In this document: in pieces, positions 35,692 through 43,934 of the stretch
How positions within the stretch are numbered: position 1 is the stretch's first letter
Layout of the letters: every line of letters starts with the position of its first letter
Source of the DNA: an uncultured Bacillota bacterium
GTDB lineage: Bacteria > Bacillota_I > Bacilli_A > RFN20 > CAG-826
NCBI GenBank assembly: GCA_949299565.1
Contig: OX437086.1
Span: 38,919-102,918 of the forward strand
DNA length: 64,000 bases
Reading direction: 5' to 3'
The notes under the pieces: generated by a model
The model's input: only the letters and a program-made list of their open reading frames with translations
Databases searched by the model: none
Told to the model about the DNA's origin: nothing
Made by a program: the position numbers and the translations under genes

Positions 35692-36573
35692 ATGATTGAT
35701 GGATATATCGTAACAAACGCTTATCACCTATTGCCAGGCCTTAAACACTTCGCAAGGAGAATGCTTGAGGAATTTTCTAATCTAGGAATCTCAGTTCAAC
35801 ATATCGACAATTCCTCGCTTTTAGCGCGTCTTGACGCAGAGTCAAAAATCATAACTCCCCTGCAAGAAGGGAAATTCGTTCTCTATTTAGACAAAGACAC
35901 AATCATTGCTCATCTCCTTGAGAAAAAGGGATATCGCCTCTTCAATAGCGCTCAAGCCATCGCTGACTGCGATGACAAAGCTCGCACATATATGCTGCTC
36001 AGTGAAAATGAAGTTCCAATTCCTCAAACAGTGTTTGGACCTCTCAACTATTCGCATGAAATCAGCGAATCGTTCATAAAAAATTTAGAAAACACCCTGC
36101 CTTTTCCTTTAATTGCTAAAGACAATCACGGATCGCTAGGCAATAATGTCTTTCTTTTAAAAACTGAATCGGAATTGTCTGACTTTGAATTGACGCACCG
36201 CTATAACGGGCGTTTATACCAAGAATTTATTTCTTCATCTTTCGGAGTCGACTATCGCCTTTTAGTGATTGACGGGCAATTAGTGGCCGCGATGAAAAGG
36301 GTCAATGAAACCGGAGATTTTCGGAGTAACATTGCTCAAGGCGGCAAAGGCTATCAAACTGAAGTCCCTCCTTCATATAAAGCTTTGGCAGAAAAAGTAG
36401 CCCGCCTTTTAAAATTAGATTATTGCGGAGTTGACATCCTAATTGGAAAAAACCAAGAACCGCTTTTGTGCGAAGTCAATTCGAATGCTTTCCTTGAGGG
36501 CATCGAAAAAGTAAGCGGCATCAACATTGCCTCAATCTATGCTTCCTACATCAAAAGAAAAATGAATCTATAA
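35692..36573 (+). CDS. RimK/LysX-type ATP-grasp ligase
   Basis: 293 residues. An N-terminal pre-ATP-grasp region (1-100) is followed by the ATP-grasp domain: ADCDDKARTYMLLSENEVPIP, the phosphate loop KDNHGSLGNNV, and the Mg2+/catalytic end CGVDIL...CEVNSNAFLEGIEKVSGIN. This is the RimK group, which joins amino acids such as glutamate to a carboxylate on a protein or small molecule. The acceptor is unknown and no carrier-protein gene is adjacent. It overlaps the convergent phosphatase-Nudix gene by 6 bases. Confidence 0.8.
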   Translation: MIDGYIVTNAYHLLPGLKHFARRMLEEFSNLGISVQHIDNSSLLARLDAESKIITPLQEGKFVLYLDKDTIIAHLLEKKGYRLFNSAQAIADCDDKARTYMLLSENEVPIPQTVFGPLNYSHEISESFIKNLENTLPFPLIAKDNHGSLGNNVFLLKTESELSDFELTHRYNGRLYQEFISSSFGVDYRLLVIDGQLVAAMKRVNETGDFRSNIAQGGKGYQTEVPPSYKALAEKVARLLKLDYCGVDILIGKNQEPLLCEVNSNAFLEGIEKVSGINIASIYASYIKRKMNL

Positions 36574-37653
36574 TTTCTCTTTCTCTTGATAGGCCCACCT
36601 TATGACTTTTTTATCATCTTCATACGTCAAAAGATTTAAAGCTTCCTCTTTTTGAGCCCAATAAAAGCTTGAGACTTCTTGCCCGTCGACGATGAGTTCG
36701 CATGGATTTAAAACTCTAGTTAGATAGAAGCTTACGCGTTTACAAACTCCGGAAAACGGTGAATAAACAATGTCATAAGTTTTGTCGCTCAAAAAAGCGA
36801 TGGAGAGATTTGTCTCTTCTTTTATTTCTCTTAGAGCTGTCTTTTTGCCATCATTCGCATCTATCTCTTCGATATGACCTTTCGGCAAAGAAGTATGACC
36901 AAGCACCATCTTTTCGAGGAGAACTCGTCCTTCTTTATCAAAAACTACCGCGCCGAAAGAACGTTCTTGCCGTCCTAAAAGGTTCTTTAATGTTTGAATT
37001 TCGCCTTTCTCTAATCGAAGTTTAGAAAGATAAGAATCAAGGGAATCATTATAAGGCTTCAGTAAAAGACGGAGAAAGTCGATAAAAAAGGCATGGTCGG
37101 GATACATAACATCCTTATTGACTTGCCCCGCTCCCCTTTCAGCCGCTTCTGATAAATAAGGAAGGCTTAAAAGGTAGTCGGCGTTGACATCATGCAGGTC
37201 GACGCCATTCAAAAGAAGCAACAACTCGCTAAAAATTCCCGTCCGATCCTTGCCAATCGCGCAATGAAGAAGAAGCGGCTTAGGCAATGCAATAATCGTC
37301 AATAAAATTTCGCGCACCAACGAAAAATCATTAAGAATTTCTAAATAGTAATTCAGCATGTCTTCGCGGTTTTCAGGTACGCGAGAACCGCCTGGTAACG
37401 AAAATTGATGATAGCAAGGATCACCAAGAAAAGATAAAGGGTCGGGCCGTTGAAGCGTGCTTCCCTCATCGCGAAAATCAATGATTGAGGCAATTTTCAG
37501 TTTCTTTAGATTTTCAAGATCATTTTCGCTCGCATGATAAAGTTCGCCGCTTCGATAAATAACATCGAAACTCGTCGCGCCGTAAGGAGTCGCGTAACCG
37601 CCTAAATCACGAAAATTCTCAATTCGTTCGAAAGGATAATAACGCTTAGACAT
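36568..37653 (-). CDS. Tyrosine-phosphatase-like and Nudix hydrolase fusion
   Basis: 361 residues in two domains. Residues 1-215 form a Y_phosphatase3-type phosphatase: NFRDLGGY near 13 and the P-loop HCAIGKDRTG at 130-139 (C-x5-R). Residues 230-361 form a Nudix domain with SLPKGHIEE and REIKEET; the box has about two extra residues between its G-x5-E part and REIKEE, but the metal-binding Glu residues are kept. Both halves cleave phosphate bonds; substrates are unknown. It overlaps the mscL end by 8 bases and is probably cotranscribed with it. Confidence 0.8.
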   Translation of the reverse strand: MSKRYYPFERIENFRDLGGYATPYGATSFDVIYRSGELYHASENDLENLKKLKIASIIDFRDEGSTLQRPDPLSFLGDPCYHQFSLPGGSRVPENREDMLNYYLEILNDFSLVREILLTIIALPKPLLLHCAIGKDRTGIFSELLLLLNGVDLHDVNADYLLSLPYLSEAAERGAGQVNKDVMYPDHAFFIDFLRLLLKPYNDSLDSYLSKLRLEKGEIQTLKNLLGRQERSFGAVVFDKEGRVLLEKMVLGHTSLPKGHIEEIDANDGKKTALREIKEETNLSIAFLSDKTYDIVYSPFSGVCKRVSFYLTRVLNPCELIVDGQEVSSFYWAQKEEALNLLTYEDDKKVIRWAYQEKEKL

Positions 37654-38371
37654 TTTCTATCTTTTTAGTTTCAGTTGCGTCTGAGATTCCTTTTGTCTCG
37701 TTGACCTTTTTTAATTCAGCCAAAATTGAAGCTAGAAGTTCCGTCTCAGTAGGCGCTGCTGGTCCTGGAGGCAAAATCACCGGGCGCTCTTCAGGATGTT
37801 TCTTGTAATATTCTTCTTTAGCCTTTTCTTGCGCTAATTGACCTTTTTTCTTCAAATAGTTAAAAACTTTAACAATGACAAATAAAGTTGTCGCTACAAT
37901 CAAAAACGTAATGACGGCATTGATGAACGCGCCCCAATCAATGATCGCGCAACCGTTGTAATAATAGGAAGAACCATGCTGCGTATAAGATGACGTGAAA
38001 AGTGAAACAACCCCGCCTTCATCAGAGATTTTTTCCGCCATCGCATTAAACTCTTGGGCTGTATAAACGTTGAGCCAATCTGGATTGACATTAGAAGCGC
38101 TTTGGCCGGGGCTTAAAGCCGGAAGAACGGTAACCAGTCCACTTAAGCCACCTGGAACACCCCAAGTAGCAACGCTCAACAAAATGTTGACAAGCGATGT
38201 AACAATCGCGTTGAAAACACCGCCGATGACAACGCCTACCGCCAAATCAAGCGCATTTCCGCGATTGATAAAAGTTTTGAATTCCTTCCAAAGTTTTCCG
38301 CGCTCGCGTTTCTTTCTTTCTTTTTTGACTTTCGGAGCTTTTTCTATTTTTGCTTCTTGGGTTTTCTTCAT
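37646..38371 (-). CDS. mscL: Large-conductance mechanosensitive channel MscL, long outer loop
   Basis: 241 residues against about 130-150 usual. The first helix has NRGNALDLAVGVVIGGVFNAIV, the second TFLIVATTLFVIVKVFNYL, and the C-terminal helical bundle LLASILAELKKVN. The extra length is a Lys/Arg-rich N-terminus, an outer loop of about 80 residues (roughly 75-150), and a Pro-rich linker before the C-terminal helix. It releases solutes on hypo-osmotic shock. Confidence 0.9.
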   Translation of the reverse strand: MKKTQEAKIEKAPKVKKERKKRERGKLWKEFKTFINRGNALDLAVGVVIGGVFNAIVTSLVNILLSVATWGVPGGLSGLVTVLPALSPGQSASNVNPDWLNVYTAQEFNAMAEKISDEGGVVSLFTSSYTQHGSSYYYNGCAIIDWGAFINAVITFLIVATTLFVIVKVFNYLKKKGQLAQEKAKEEYYKKHPEERPVILPPGPAAPTETELLASILAELKKVNETKGISDATETKKIENV

Positions 38372-38427
38372 ATTTTTCTCACCTATAAATTAACTAGGTG
38401 ATATGATAACAAAGGTTAGGTGACTTG

Positions 38428-39168
38428 ATGACAATTTTCTTTGATTTATTCTCAATTATCATTCTCGTTCTCTTGCTGATTGGGCTTTTCGTTGGCTTTA
38501 TAAAGGGCATTTGGAAAAGCCTCGGCGGCTTGATTGGCGTTATCATTTCTGCTCTAGCGGCCGTGCTTACTTGCAACATCGTTGCCGATCTTTTAGCGCA
38601 AGCAGGCCTTCAAAATGCTTTAAGCACCACATATTTCGCTTGGATTTCCGATACGATCAGCTGGGCATCCACCGAACTGACGGGCGGAGAAATTGAAGAG
38701 TTCCTGCCGAACCTTTATGAGAGTTTGAATTTGCCGGAATCTATCCGCGAAATCATCGATCAATACGCACAGCAATACATTCCGCAAGGAAACGATATTA
38801 CCGCTTTAGGTTTACCGCTTGCGGAATCGCTTGCTGATTTAACTTGTTTACTTTTGGCCTTCATCATTGTTTTTGCTGGCGTCTTTATCGTCTATTTGAT
38901 TATTCGCGGAATCATTTCTTTCTTCTTGCCCAAGAGAAAACCGAAGTTATGGTCAAGAATTTTAGGTATGATCATCGAGTTTTTAAAGATGGCGTTTGTC
39001 GCGGTAATTTTTGCAACAATCCTCAATCTTCTAACGGCCACCGGCGATAACCCAATCTCAAATTTTGTTGTTACAACCCTTGATTTGAACAATCCGAATT
39101 CGATCTCTTTAGCCAAATGGTTGGTCCAGGAAAATTGGCTCCTCAACCTCATTGCGATGCTCGCTTAA
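38428..39168 (+). CDS. CvpA family membrane protein
   Basis: 246 residues, five to six membrane helices. The N-terminal LLIGLFVGFIKGIWKSLGGLIGVIIS is the CvpA hallmark. Family members are linked to envelope stress and colicin production in enterobacteria; the role here is unknown. ATG 38428 is used (AGGTGACTTG upstream); an in-frame TTG one codon earlier is not needed. Divergent from mscL. Confidence 0.8.
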   Translation: MTIFFDLFSIIILVLLLIGLFVGFIKGIWKSLGGLIGVIISALAAVLTCNIVADLLAQAGLQNALSTTYFAWISDTISWASTELTGGEIEEFLPNLYESLNLPESIREIIDQYAQQYIPQGNDITALGLPLAESLADLTCLLLAFIIVFAGVFIVYLIIRGIISFFLPKRKPKLWSRILGMIIEFLKMAFVAVIFATILNLLTATGDNPISNFVVTTLDLNNPNSISLAKWLVQENWLLNLIAMLA

Positions 39169-39180
39169 AGTTTTTTGGAC

Positions 39181-39254
39181 ACGGTACATAAAAAGCATAT
39201 CGGGGCTTGACTTTTTTGTTGTTGTTTTAAAAGTCAGTTATCGTGCCGTTTTTT
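39181..39254 (+). terminator. Terminator after the CvpA-like gene
   Basis: TGACTTTT (39208-39215) pairs with AAAAGTCA (39229-39236), with an outer CGGTAC/GTGCCG pairing, and six T follow. It occupies the first part of the 254-base gap 39169-39422; the rest holds the nrdD promoter and leader. Confidence 0.7.
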
Positions 39255-39310
39255 CTTCAACGCTGAGAATCAAAAATCAAAAAATCATTGCAGAACCCTA
39301 TTTATTTATG

Positions 39311-39340
39311 TTGACCTTGGAGCTCTAAGACCTCTATCAT
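39311..39340 (+). promoter_or_regulatory. nrdD promoter
   Basis: TTGACC (39311-39316), 18-base spacer, TATCAT (39335-39340). The leader of about 75 bases contains GGGCT/AGCCC and CTAG/CTAG pairings and ends with a GAGGTAAT ribosome site. No NrdR box was recognised. Confidence 0.65.
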
Positions 39341-39422
39341 AAACGGGCTAGTTGAAGGACTTTGCATAGACATTTGAGGTGCCTAGTTTTTAAAGCCCTT
39401 CTTCAAAAAAGAGGTAATAGAT

Positions 39423-41813
39423 ATGGTGAAAGTAAGGAAACGTGACGGTTCGATTGTTGAATTCGATTTGAAAAAGATTGAGAACGCTTTGCTTAAAGCT
39501 TTTGAGGCTGAACATTTAGCGATTTCACATGACGTTTTAGAATTGATCGCTTTAAGAGCCACCGCTAAATTCGATAACAAAGTCAAAGACGATGTAATCG
39601 CCGTTGAGGACATTCAAGACTGTGTGGAAATCTCTCTTTTAGAGGCCGGCTACATCCAAGTGGCGAAATCCTACATGAATTACCGGAAGAAACACGAAGA
39701 ACTCCGGGAGATGAAAAACACTGAAATCAATTATGCGAAAGTCGTCGATAATTACTTGAAGGTCAATGACTGGCGCGTCAAAGAAAATAGCACGGTCACC
39801 TATTCCGTAGGTGGTTTGATTCTCTCTAATTCCGGTGCTGTGACCGCTAATTACTGGCTCTCGCAAATTTATGATAAAGAAATTGCCGAAGCTCATCGTT
39901 CGGCCGCCATGCATATCCATGACCTTTCAATGCTTACCGGTTATTGCGCCGGTTGGTCACTCAAACAACTGATCCAGCAAGGCTTAGGAGGCGTCCCTGG
40001 CAAAATCACTTCAGCTCCAGCTCGTCATTTGATGACCCTTTGCAATCAAATGGTCAATTTCCTCGGCATCATGCAGAACGAATGGGCTGGTGCTCAAGCT
40101 TTCTCGAGTTTTGACACTTATTTAGCGCCTTTTGTAAAAGCCGATCATCTAACATATAAAGATGTCAAACAGGCTATCCAATCTTTTGTTTACGGCGTCA
40201 ACACGCCTTCGCGTTGGGGCACTCAAGCTCCTTTCACAAACATCACACTCGACTGGACGGTACCGGACGATATGGCAGAACTCAACTGCATCGTCGGTGG
40301 CAAAGAAATGCCTTATAAATACAAAGACTGCACGGAAGAGATGGCGATGATCAATAAAGCCTTCATCGAAGTGATGATTGAAGGCGATGCCAATGGACGT
40401 GGTTTCCAATATCCGATTCCCACCTATTCAATCACCAAAGATTTTGATTGGTCTGATAACGAAAACAATCAGCTCCTCTTCACGATGACTGCCAAATACG
40501 GAACGCCATATTTCTCTAATTACATCAATTCTGACATGAAACCGAGCGATGTCCGCAGTATGTGCTGCCGTCTCCGTCTCGATTTACGGGAACTTCGGAA
40601 AAAAAGCGGAGGCTATTTCGGCTCCGGTGAATCAACTGGGTCGATTGGTGTCGTAACATTGAATATCCCGCGCATCGCTTATTTAGCTGCCAACAAGGAA
40701 GATTTCTATCAACGTCTCGACCATTTGATGGACATCGCCGCGCGTTCATTGGATATCAAACGAAAAACTATTTCAGCTCTTTTGGAAGCTGGCCTATACC
40801 CTTACACAAAACATTACCTCGGATCTTTCAACAATCACTTCTCGACAATCGGTCTTGTCGGCATGAACGAAGCCTGCCTCAATGCCCGGTGGATTAAAGA
40901 AGATCTGACGCATGAGGAAGCTCAAAACTTCACGGTTGAAGTCCTTAACCACATGCGTAATCGTCTTTCAGATTATCAAGAACGGTATAACGGGACGCTT
41001 TTTAACCTTGAAGCTACGCCGGCTGAATCAACAGCCTATCGTTTGGCAAAGCATGATAAAGAGCAATATCCTGACATCATCACCGCCGGAAAGAGCGGAG
41101 AAACGCCATATTACACAAATTCCTCACACTTGCCAGTCGGTTATACATCAGACATTTTCGAGGCATTAGATATTGAAGATAAGTTCCAAACTCTTTATAC
41201 CTCCGGCACCGTTTTCCATGCCTTCCTCGGTCAACGTTTGCCAGACTATCAAAGTTGCATGAAACTTGTCAGGAAGATTGCGGAGAATTACAAACTTCCT
41301 TATTACACGATTTCTCCAACTTATTCTGTCTGTGCCGATCACGGATATTTAACAGGCGAACAATGGAAATGCCCTCATTGCGGCAAAGAAACCGAAGTTT
41401 ATAGCCGAATCACCGGCTACTACCGTCCTGTTAAAAACTGGAATGAAGGCAAGAGCCAAGAATTCAAAGATCGCAAGAACTATCAAATTGAGGGTTCTTC
41501 TTTGAACTGCGAATGTCATAAAGAGGAGACTCTTGAAACTAAAGAAGAAATTAAAGTTTCAGAAAATAAGACAGAACTTCTTCTTTTCACTTCTCCAACA
41601 TGCCCTAACTGCCGCACCGCAAAAGCGATGCTCGATAAAGAAGGGATTGCTTATCAAACTATCGACGCAATGACGCATAAAGATTTAGCGATGAGTTATC
41701 ATGTGACCAATGCCCCGACGCTTCTTGTAAAAAACGGCGAAAAATATGAAACGTACAACAATGCTTCTTTGATCCGAGGCTATATCGACAAGGTTAAAGG
41801 ACATGCAGCCTAA
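39423..41813 (+). CDS. nrdD: Anaerobic ribonucleoside-triphosphate reductase with C-terminal glutaredoxin-like domain
   Basis: 796 residues. It reduces NTPs to dNTPs with a glycyl radical. An ATP-cone domain (about 1-95, VRKRDGSIVEFDLKKIENAL) gives allosteric control. The ten-stranded barrel follows. Near the end of the reductase part are zinc Cys (CPHC, and CEC after SSLN) and the glycyl radical site in SRITGYYRPV. From about residue 711 a separate redoxin domain starts, with a CPNC active site (LLFTSPTCPNCRTAK) and the cis-Pro in NAPTLLV. This built-in redoxin and the overlapping trxB suggest thioredoxin-type electrons rather than formate. Confidence 0.95.
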   Translation: MVKVRKRDGSIVEFDLKKIENALLKAFEAEHLAISHDVLELIALRATAKFDNKVKDDVIAVEDIQDCVEISLLEAGYIQVAKSYMNYRKKHEELREMKNTEINYAKVVDNYLKVNDWRVKENSTVTYSVGGLILSNSGAVTANYWLSQIYDKEIAEAHRSAAMHIHDLSMLTGYCAGWSLKQLIQQGLGGVPGKITSAPARHLMTLCNQMVNFLGIMQNEWAGAQAFSSFDTYLAPFVKADHLTYKDVKQAIQSFVYGVNTPSRWGTQAPFTNITLDWTVPDDMAELNCIVGGKEMPYKYKDCTEEMAMINKAFIEVMIEGDANGRGFQYPIPTYSITKDFDWSDNENNQLLFTMTAKYGTPYFSNYINSDMKPSDVRSMCCRLRLDLRELRKKSGGYFGSGESTGSIGVVTLNIPRIAYLAANKEDFYQRLDHLMDIAARSLDIKRKTISALLEAGLYPYTKHYLGSFNNHFSTIGLVGMNEACLNARWIKEDLTHEEAQNFTVEVLNHMRNRLSDYQERYNGTLFNLEATPAESTAYRLAKHDKEQYPDIITAGKSGETPYYTNSSHLPVGYTSDIFEALDIEDKFQTLYTSGTVFHAFLGQRLPDYQSCMKLVRKIAENYKLPYYTISPTYSVCADHGYLTGEQWKCPHCGKETEVYSRITGYYRPVKNWNEGKSQEFKDRKNYQIEGSSLNCECHKEETLETKEEIKVSENKTELLLFTSPTCPNCRTAKAMLDKEGIAYQTIDAMTHKDLAMSYHVTNAPTLLVKNGEKYETYNNASLIRGYIDKVKGHAA

Positions 41814-42729
41814 TCCTAATCTATACGATGTGATTATTGTCGGTGGCGGACCTGCTGGTTTAGCGTCCGCCATTTCGACGTCTCGCAATAATCTTAAGAC
41901 ATTGATCATCGAAAAGACTGCTGTCGGCGGGCAGATTGCTGATTCCCCTCTTGTTGAAAATTATCCGTCGCAAGAGCCGCAGTCGGGCTTAGAATTAATC
42001 GATAAAATGCAGGCGCAAGTTGAAAGATTTGGCGTCAAAATCGAATTTGATGAAATTAAATCTCTTGAAAGAGCTGATGGGATATTTCACCTCCACGGTG
42101 AATACGCTGATTATCAATCGCGCAGCGTCATCATCGCCTCCGGCGTTGAACATCGTCATTTGAATATTGAAGGCGAAGAACGCTTATTGGGTCATGGCGT
42201 TTCTTACTGTGCGCTTTGCGATGGCCCTTTCTATCAAGGACAAGATGTCGCGGTCATCGGAGATGGAAATTCTGCAGTTCAATACGCTCTGCTTTTAACT
42301 AAATATTGTCCTAAGGTCCACGTTTGCACGCTTTTCGATCATTTCTTCGCAGACAAAGTTCTCGTCGACAAATTGTTAGAAAACAAAAATGTCGTCTGGC
42401 ATAAAAACGTCGCCTCCACTTCCTTCTTGGGAATCGATGAGTTAAAAGCTATCAATTTTGTAAATTCTATAACGCAAGCGCCCTTTTCTCTTGAAGTTAA
42501 AGCGGTTTTCGTTGCAATCGGACAAATTCCGCATAATGAAGCATTCCTTCCTTTTGTTGATTTGAAGGATGGTTACATTCTTACCGACGAAACAATGAAA
42601 ACAAAAACGCCGGGGCTTTTTGCCGCCGGCGATTGTCGCAATAAAGAAGTTAGACAGGTAGCCACCGCCATCGGTGATGCTGCAACGGCTGCTCTAATGG
42701 TTTCTCGCTATTTAGATACTCAATCGTAA
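41803..42729 (+). CDS. trxB: Thioredoxin reductase-like FAD/NAD(P) oxidoreductase
   Basis: 308 residues. The FAD motif IIVGGGPAGLASAISTSR, the redox CALC pair (SYCALCDGPFY), the NAD(P) motif IGDGNSAVQYALLL and the FAD-closing AGDCRNKEVRQVATAIGDA are all seen. NAD(P)H electrons pass through FAD and the CALC disulfide to a redoxin. It overlaps the nrdD end by 11 bases, so the likely partner is the redoxin domain fused to NrdD. Confidence 0.9.
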   Translation: MQPNPNLYDVIIVGGGPAGLASAISTSRNNLKTLIIEKTAVGGQIADSPLVENYPSQEPQSGLELIDKMQAQVERFGVKIEFDEIKSLERADGIFHLHGEYADYQSRSVIIASGVEHRHLNIEGEERLLGHGVSYCALCDGPFYQGQDVAVIGDGNSAVQYALLLTKYCPKVHVCTLFDHFFADKVLVDKLLENKNVVWHKNVASTSFLGIDELKAINFVNSITQAPFSLEVKAVFVAIGQIPHNEAFLPFVDLKDGYILTDETMKTKTPGLFAAGDCRNKEVRQVATAIGDAATAALMVSRYLDTQS

Positions 42730-43415
42730 CCGCGCAAGAAACTATTAGGGACAAATTCTTGAACAATCTTTAAGGCCTCTAAGGCCTTTTCTTTTGAATA
42801 GGGTGTAAATCCGTGGGAAATTGCCCCATCACGGTCAACATATTGCTGCAAATAATATTTCTGCGCTCCAGCAATCCATTCACCGATAATTTTAAAGTCA
42901 TTAAAGTCATGGAATTCTTCAACGACTGTCGTGCGAAATTCATACGACACGTGGTTGGCCAATAGATAATCCACCGACTGATAAATATTCTCCAATTTAA
43001 AATTATCTAAACCGATTGTCTTGGCATATTTATCGGGACTGTTCTTGATGTCCATCGCCACATAATCCACCAAGGCATTGGAAACTAAATATTTAAGAAG
43101 AGACGGATTGATTCCGTTAGTGTCAATTTTCACTAAATAGCCTAATTCTTTGAGATCTTTTACCTTCTCTATCAAGTCGTCCATCATTGTTGGCTCGCCG
43201 CCAGAAATGCAAACCGCTTCTAAACACCCTTGGCGTTTCTTCAAATAATTTTTAATCTCTTCCCACGGTATTTTATCTAAAGTTTCAGGATGCAAAACCA
43301 AAGCAGCGTTATGGCAATAGGGACAGCGAAACGGACAACCACCATAAAATAAGGTCGCTGTTAGATAGTGATCAAAATCTAGAAGCGACAGTTTTTCGAA
43401 GCCTGAAAAATCCAT
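42720..43415 (-). CDS. nrdG: Anaerobic ribonucleotide reductase activating protein (radical SAM)
   Basis: 231 residues. The radical-SAM cluster motif CPFRCPYC (C-x3-C-x2-C) is near residue 28, with ISGGEPTM (SAM binding) near 78. It installs the glycyl radical on NrdD. ATG 43415 is correct; the longer frame to 43589 runs through the antisense of the tRNA gene. TATAAT lies 7 bases before the ATG with no ribosome site. It is convergent with trxB, overlapping its end by 10 bases. NrdG proteins of the shorter sort are about 160-230 residues. Confidence 0.9.
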   Translation of the reverse strand: MDFSGFEKLSLLDFDHYLTATLFYGGCPFRCPYCHNAALVLHPETLDKIPWEEIKNYLKKRQGCLEAVCISGGEPTMMDDLIEKVKDLKELGYLVKIDTNGINPSLLKYLVSNALVDYVAMDIKNSPDKYAKTIGLDNFKLENIYQSVDYLLANHVSYEFRTTVVEEFHDFNDFKIIGEWIAGAQKYYLQQYVDRDGAISHGFTPYSKEKALEALKIVQEFVPNSFLRGYD

Positions 43416-43422
43416 GTTATCA

Positions 43423-43428
43423 ATTATA
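43423..43428 (-). promoter_or_regulatory. nrdG -10 box, near-leaderless start
   Basis: A perfect TATAAT on the minus strand, 7 bases from the ATG. The predicted transcript starts at or one base before the start codon. Confidence 0.6.
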
Positions 43429-43441
43429 AAATAACGGAAGG

Positions 43442-43470
43442 TTGAAGGAAGAAAAAGATAAGAATATAAT
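43442..43470 (+). promoter_or_regulatory. tRNA-Ala promoter
   Basis: TTGAAG (43442-43447), 17-base spacer, TATAAT (43465-43470), 11 bases before the mature tRNA 5' end. It overlaps the divergent nrdG promoter region. Confidence 0.8.
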
Positions 43471-43481
43471 GCATGGGGCTT

Positions 43482-43557
43482 GGGGCTGTAGCTCAGTTGG
43501 GAGAGCGCGTCGTTCGCATCGATGAGGTCGCGGGTTCGAATCCCGTTAGCTCCACCA
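43482..43557 (+). tRNA. tRNA-Ala, anticodon CGC
   Basis: 76 bases with encoded CCA. Acceptor GGGGCTG with TAGCTCC, D arm GCTCAGTTGGGAGAGC, anticodon stem CGTCG/CGATG around loop TTCGCAT (anticodon CGC, decoding GCG), T arm GCGGG-TTCGAAT-CCCGT. All arms pair with a few G-T wobbles. It has its own promoter and terminator. Confidence 0.95.
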
Positions 43558-43572
43558 CATTTAATGAAAACA

Positions 43573-43600
43573 CCTATGGTTAACGCCATGGGCTTTTTTT
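43573..43600 (+). terminator. Terminator after tRNA-Ala
   Basis: CCTATGG (43573-43579) pairs with CCATGGG (43586-43592), loop TTAACG, followed by C and seven T. Confidence 0.9.
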
Positions 43601-43669
43601 CATTTTCAACCGAATTTTTGTTTTAGTGCTAGAATCTTGCCTGTACGCAATAAGCAAAAGGAGTCAGGC

Positions 43670-43861
43670 ATGAAAAAAGCAATTATTTTATTCCTTATTT
43701 TCTTAGCAATAGATCTCGTAGCGTTTATAGTCCTTACAAACGTTAATAACGGACACGATTTTAATTATTATTTCTTGCCACTTTTGTTCCTTGAGGTTGC
43801 TGTATATGGTAGCTTCATAATTTACGAGATAAGCAAATTAGGAAACAAAAAAGATAAATAA
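43670..43861 (+). CDS. Small two-helix membrane protein
   Basis: 63 residues with helices near 4-24 and 34-54 and a Lys-rich C-terminus. AAAAGGAG stands 6 bases before ATG 43670; TGCTAGAAT upstream (43627-43635) is an extended -10. No family recognised. Confidence 0.6.
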   Translation: MKKAIILFLIFLAIDLVAFIVLTNVNNGHDFNYYFLPLLFLEVAVYGSFIIYEISKLGNKKDK

Positions 43862-43899
43862 AACCTTTTGAATATCATTAAGAGATATTTGAGGTTTAG

Positions 43900-43928
43900 A
43901 TGACAAATGAAATGATTCAATAGATAAT
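43900..43928 (+). promoter_or_regulatory. Promoter of the choloylglycine hydrolase gene (leaderless)
   Basis: ATGACA (43900-43905), 17-base spacer, GATAAT (43923-43928). Six bases separate the -10 from ATG 43935, so the predicted +1 is the A of the start codon. Confidence 0.7.
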
Positions 43929-43934
43929 TGGATT

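Noticed and set aside
38379..38423. Three copies of TAGGTGA (one inverted) between mscL and the CvpA-like gene
   Set aside because: Two copies are simply the ribosome sites of the two divergent genes (AGGTGA). The remaining copy is not enough to claim an operator.
43416..43589. N-terminal extension of nrdG containing GIRTRDL...LSQLSY
   Set aside because: This is the well-known artefact of translating the antisense strand of a tRNA gene; the tRNA-Ala lies there. The true start is ATG 43415.
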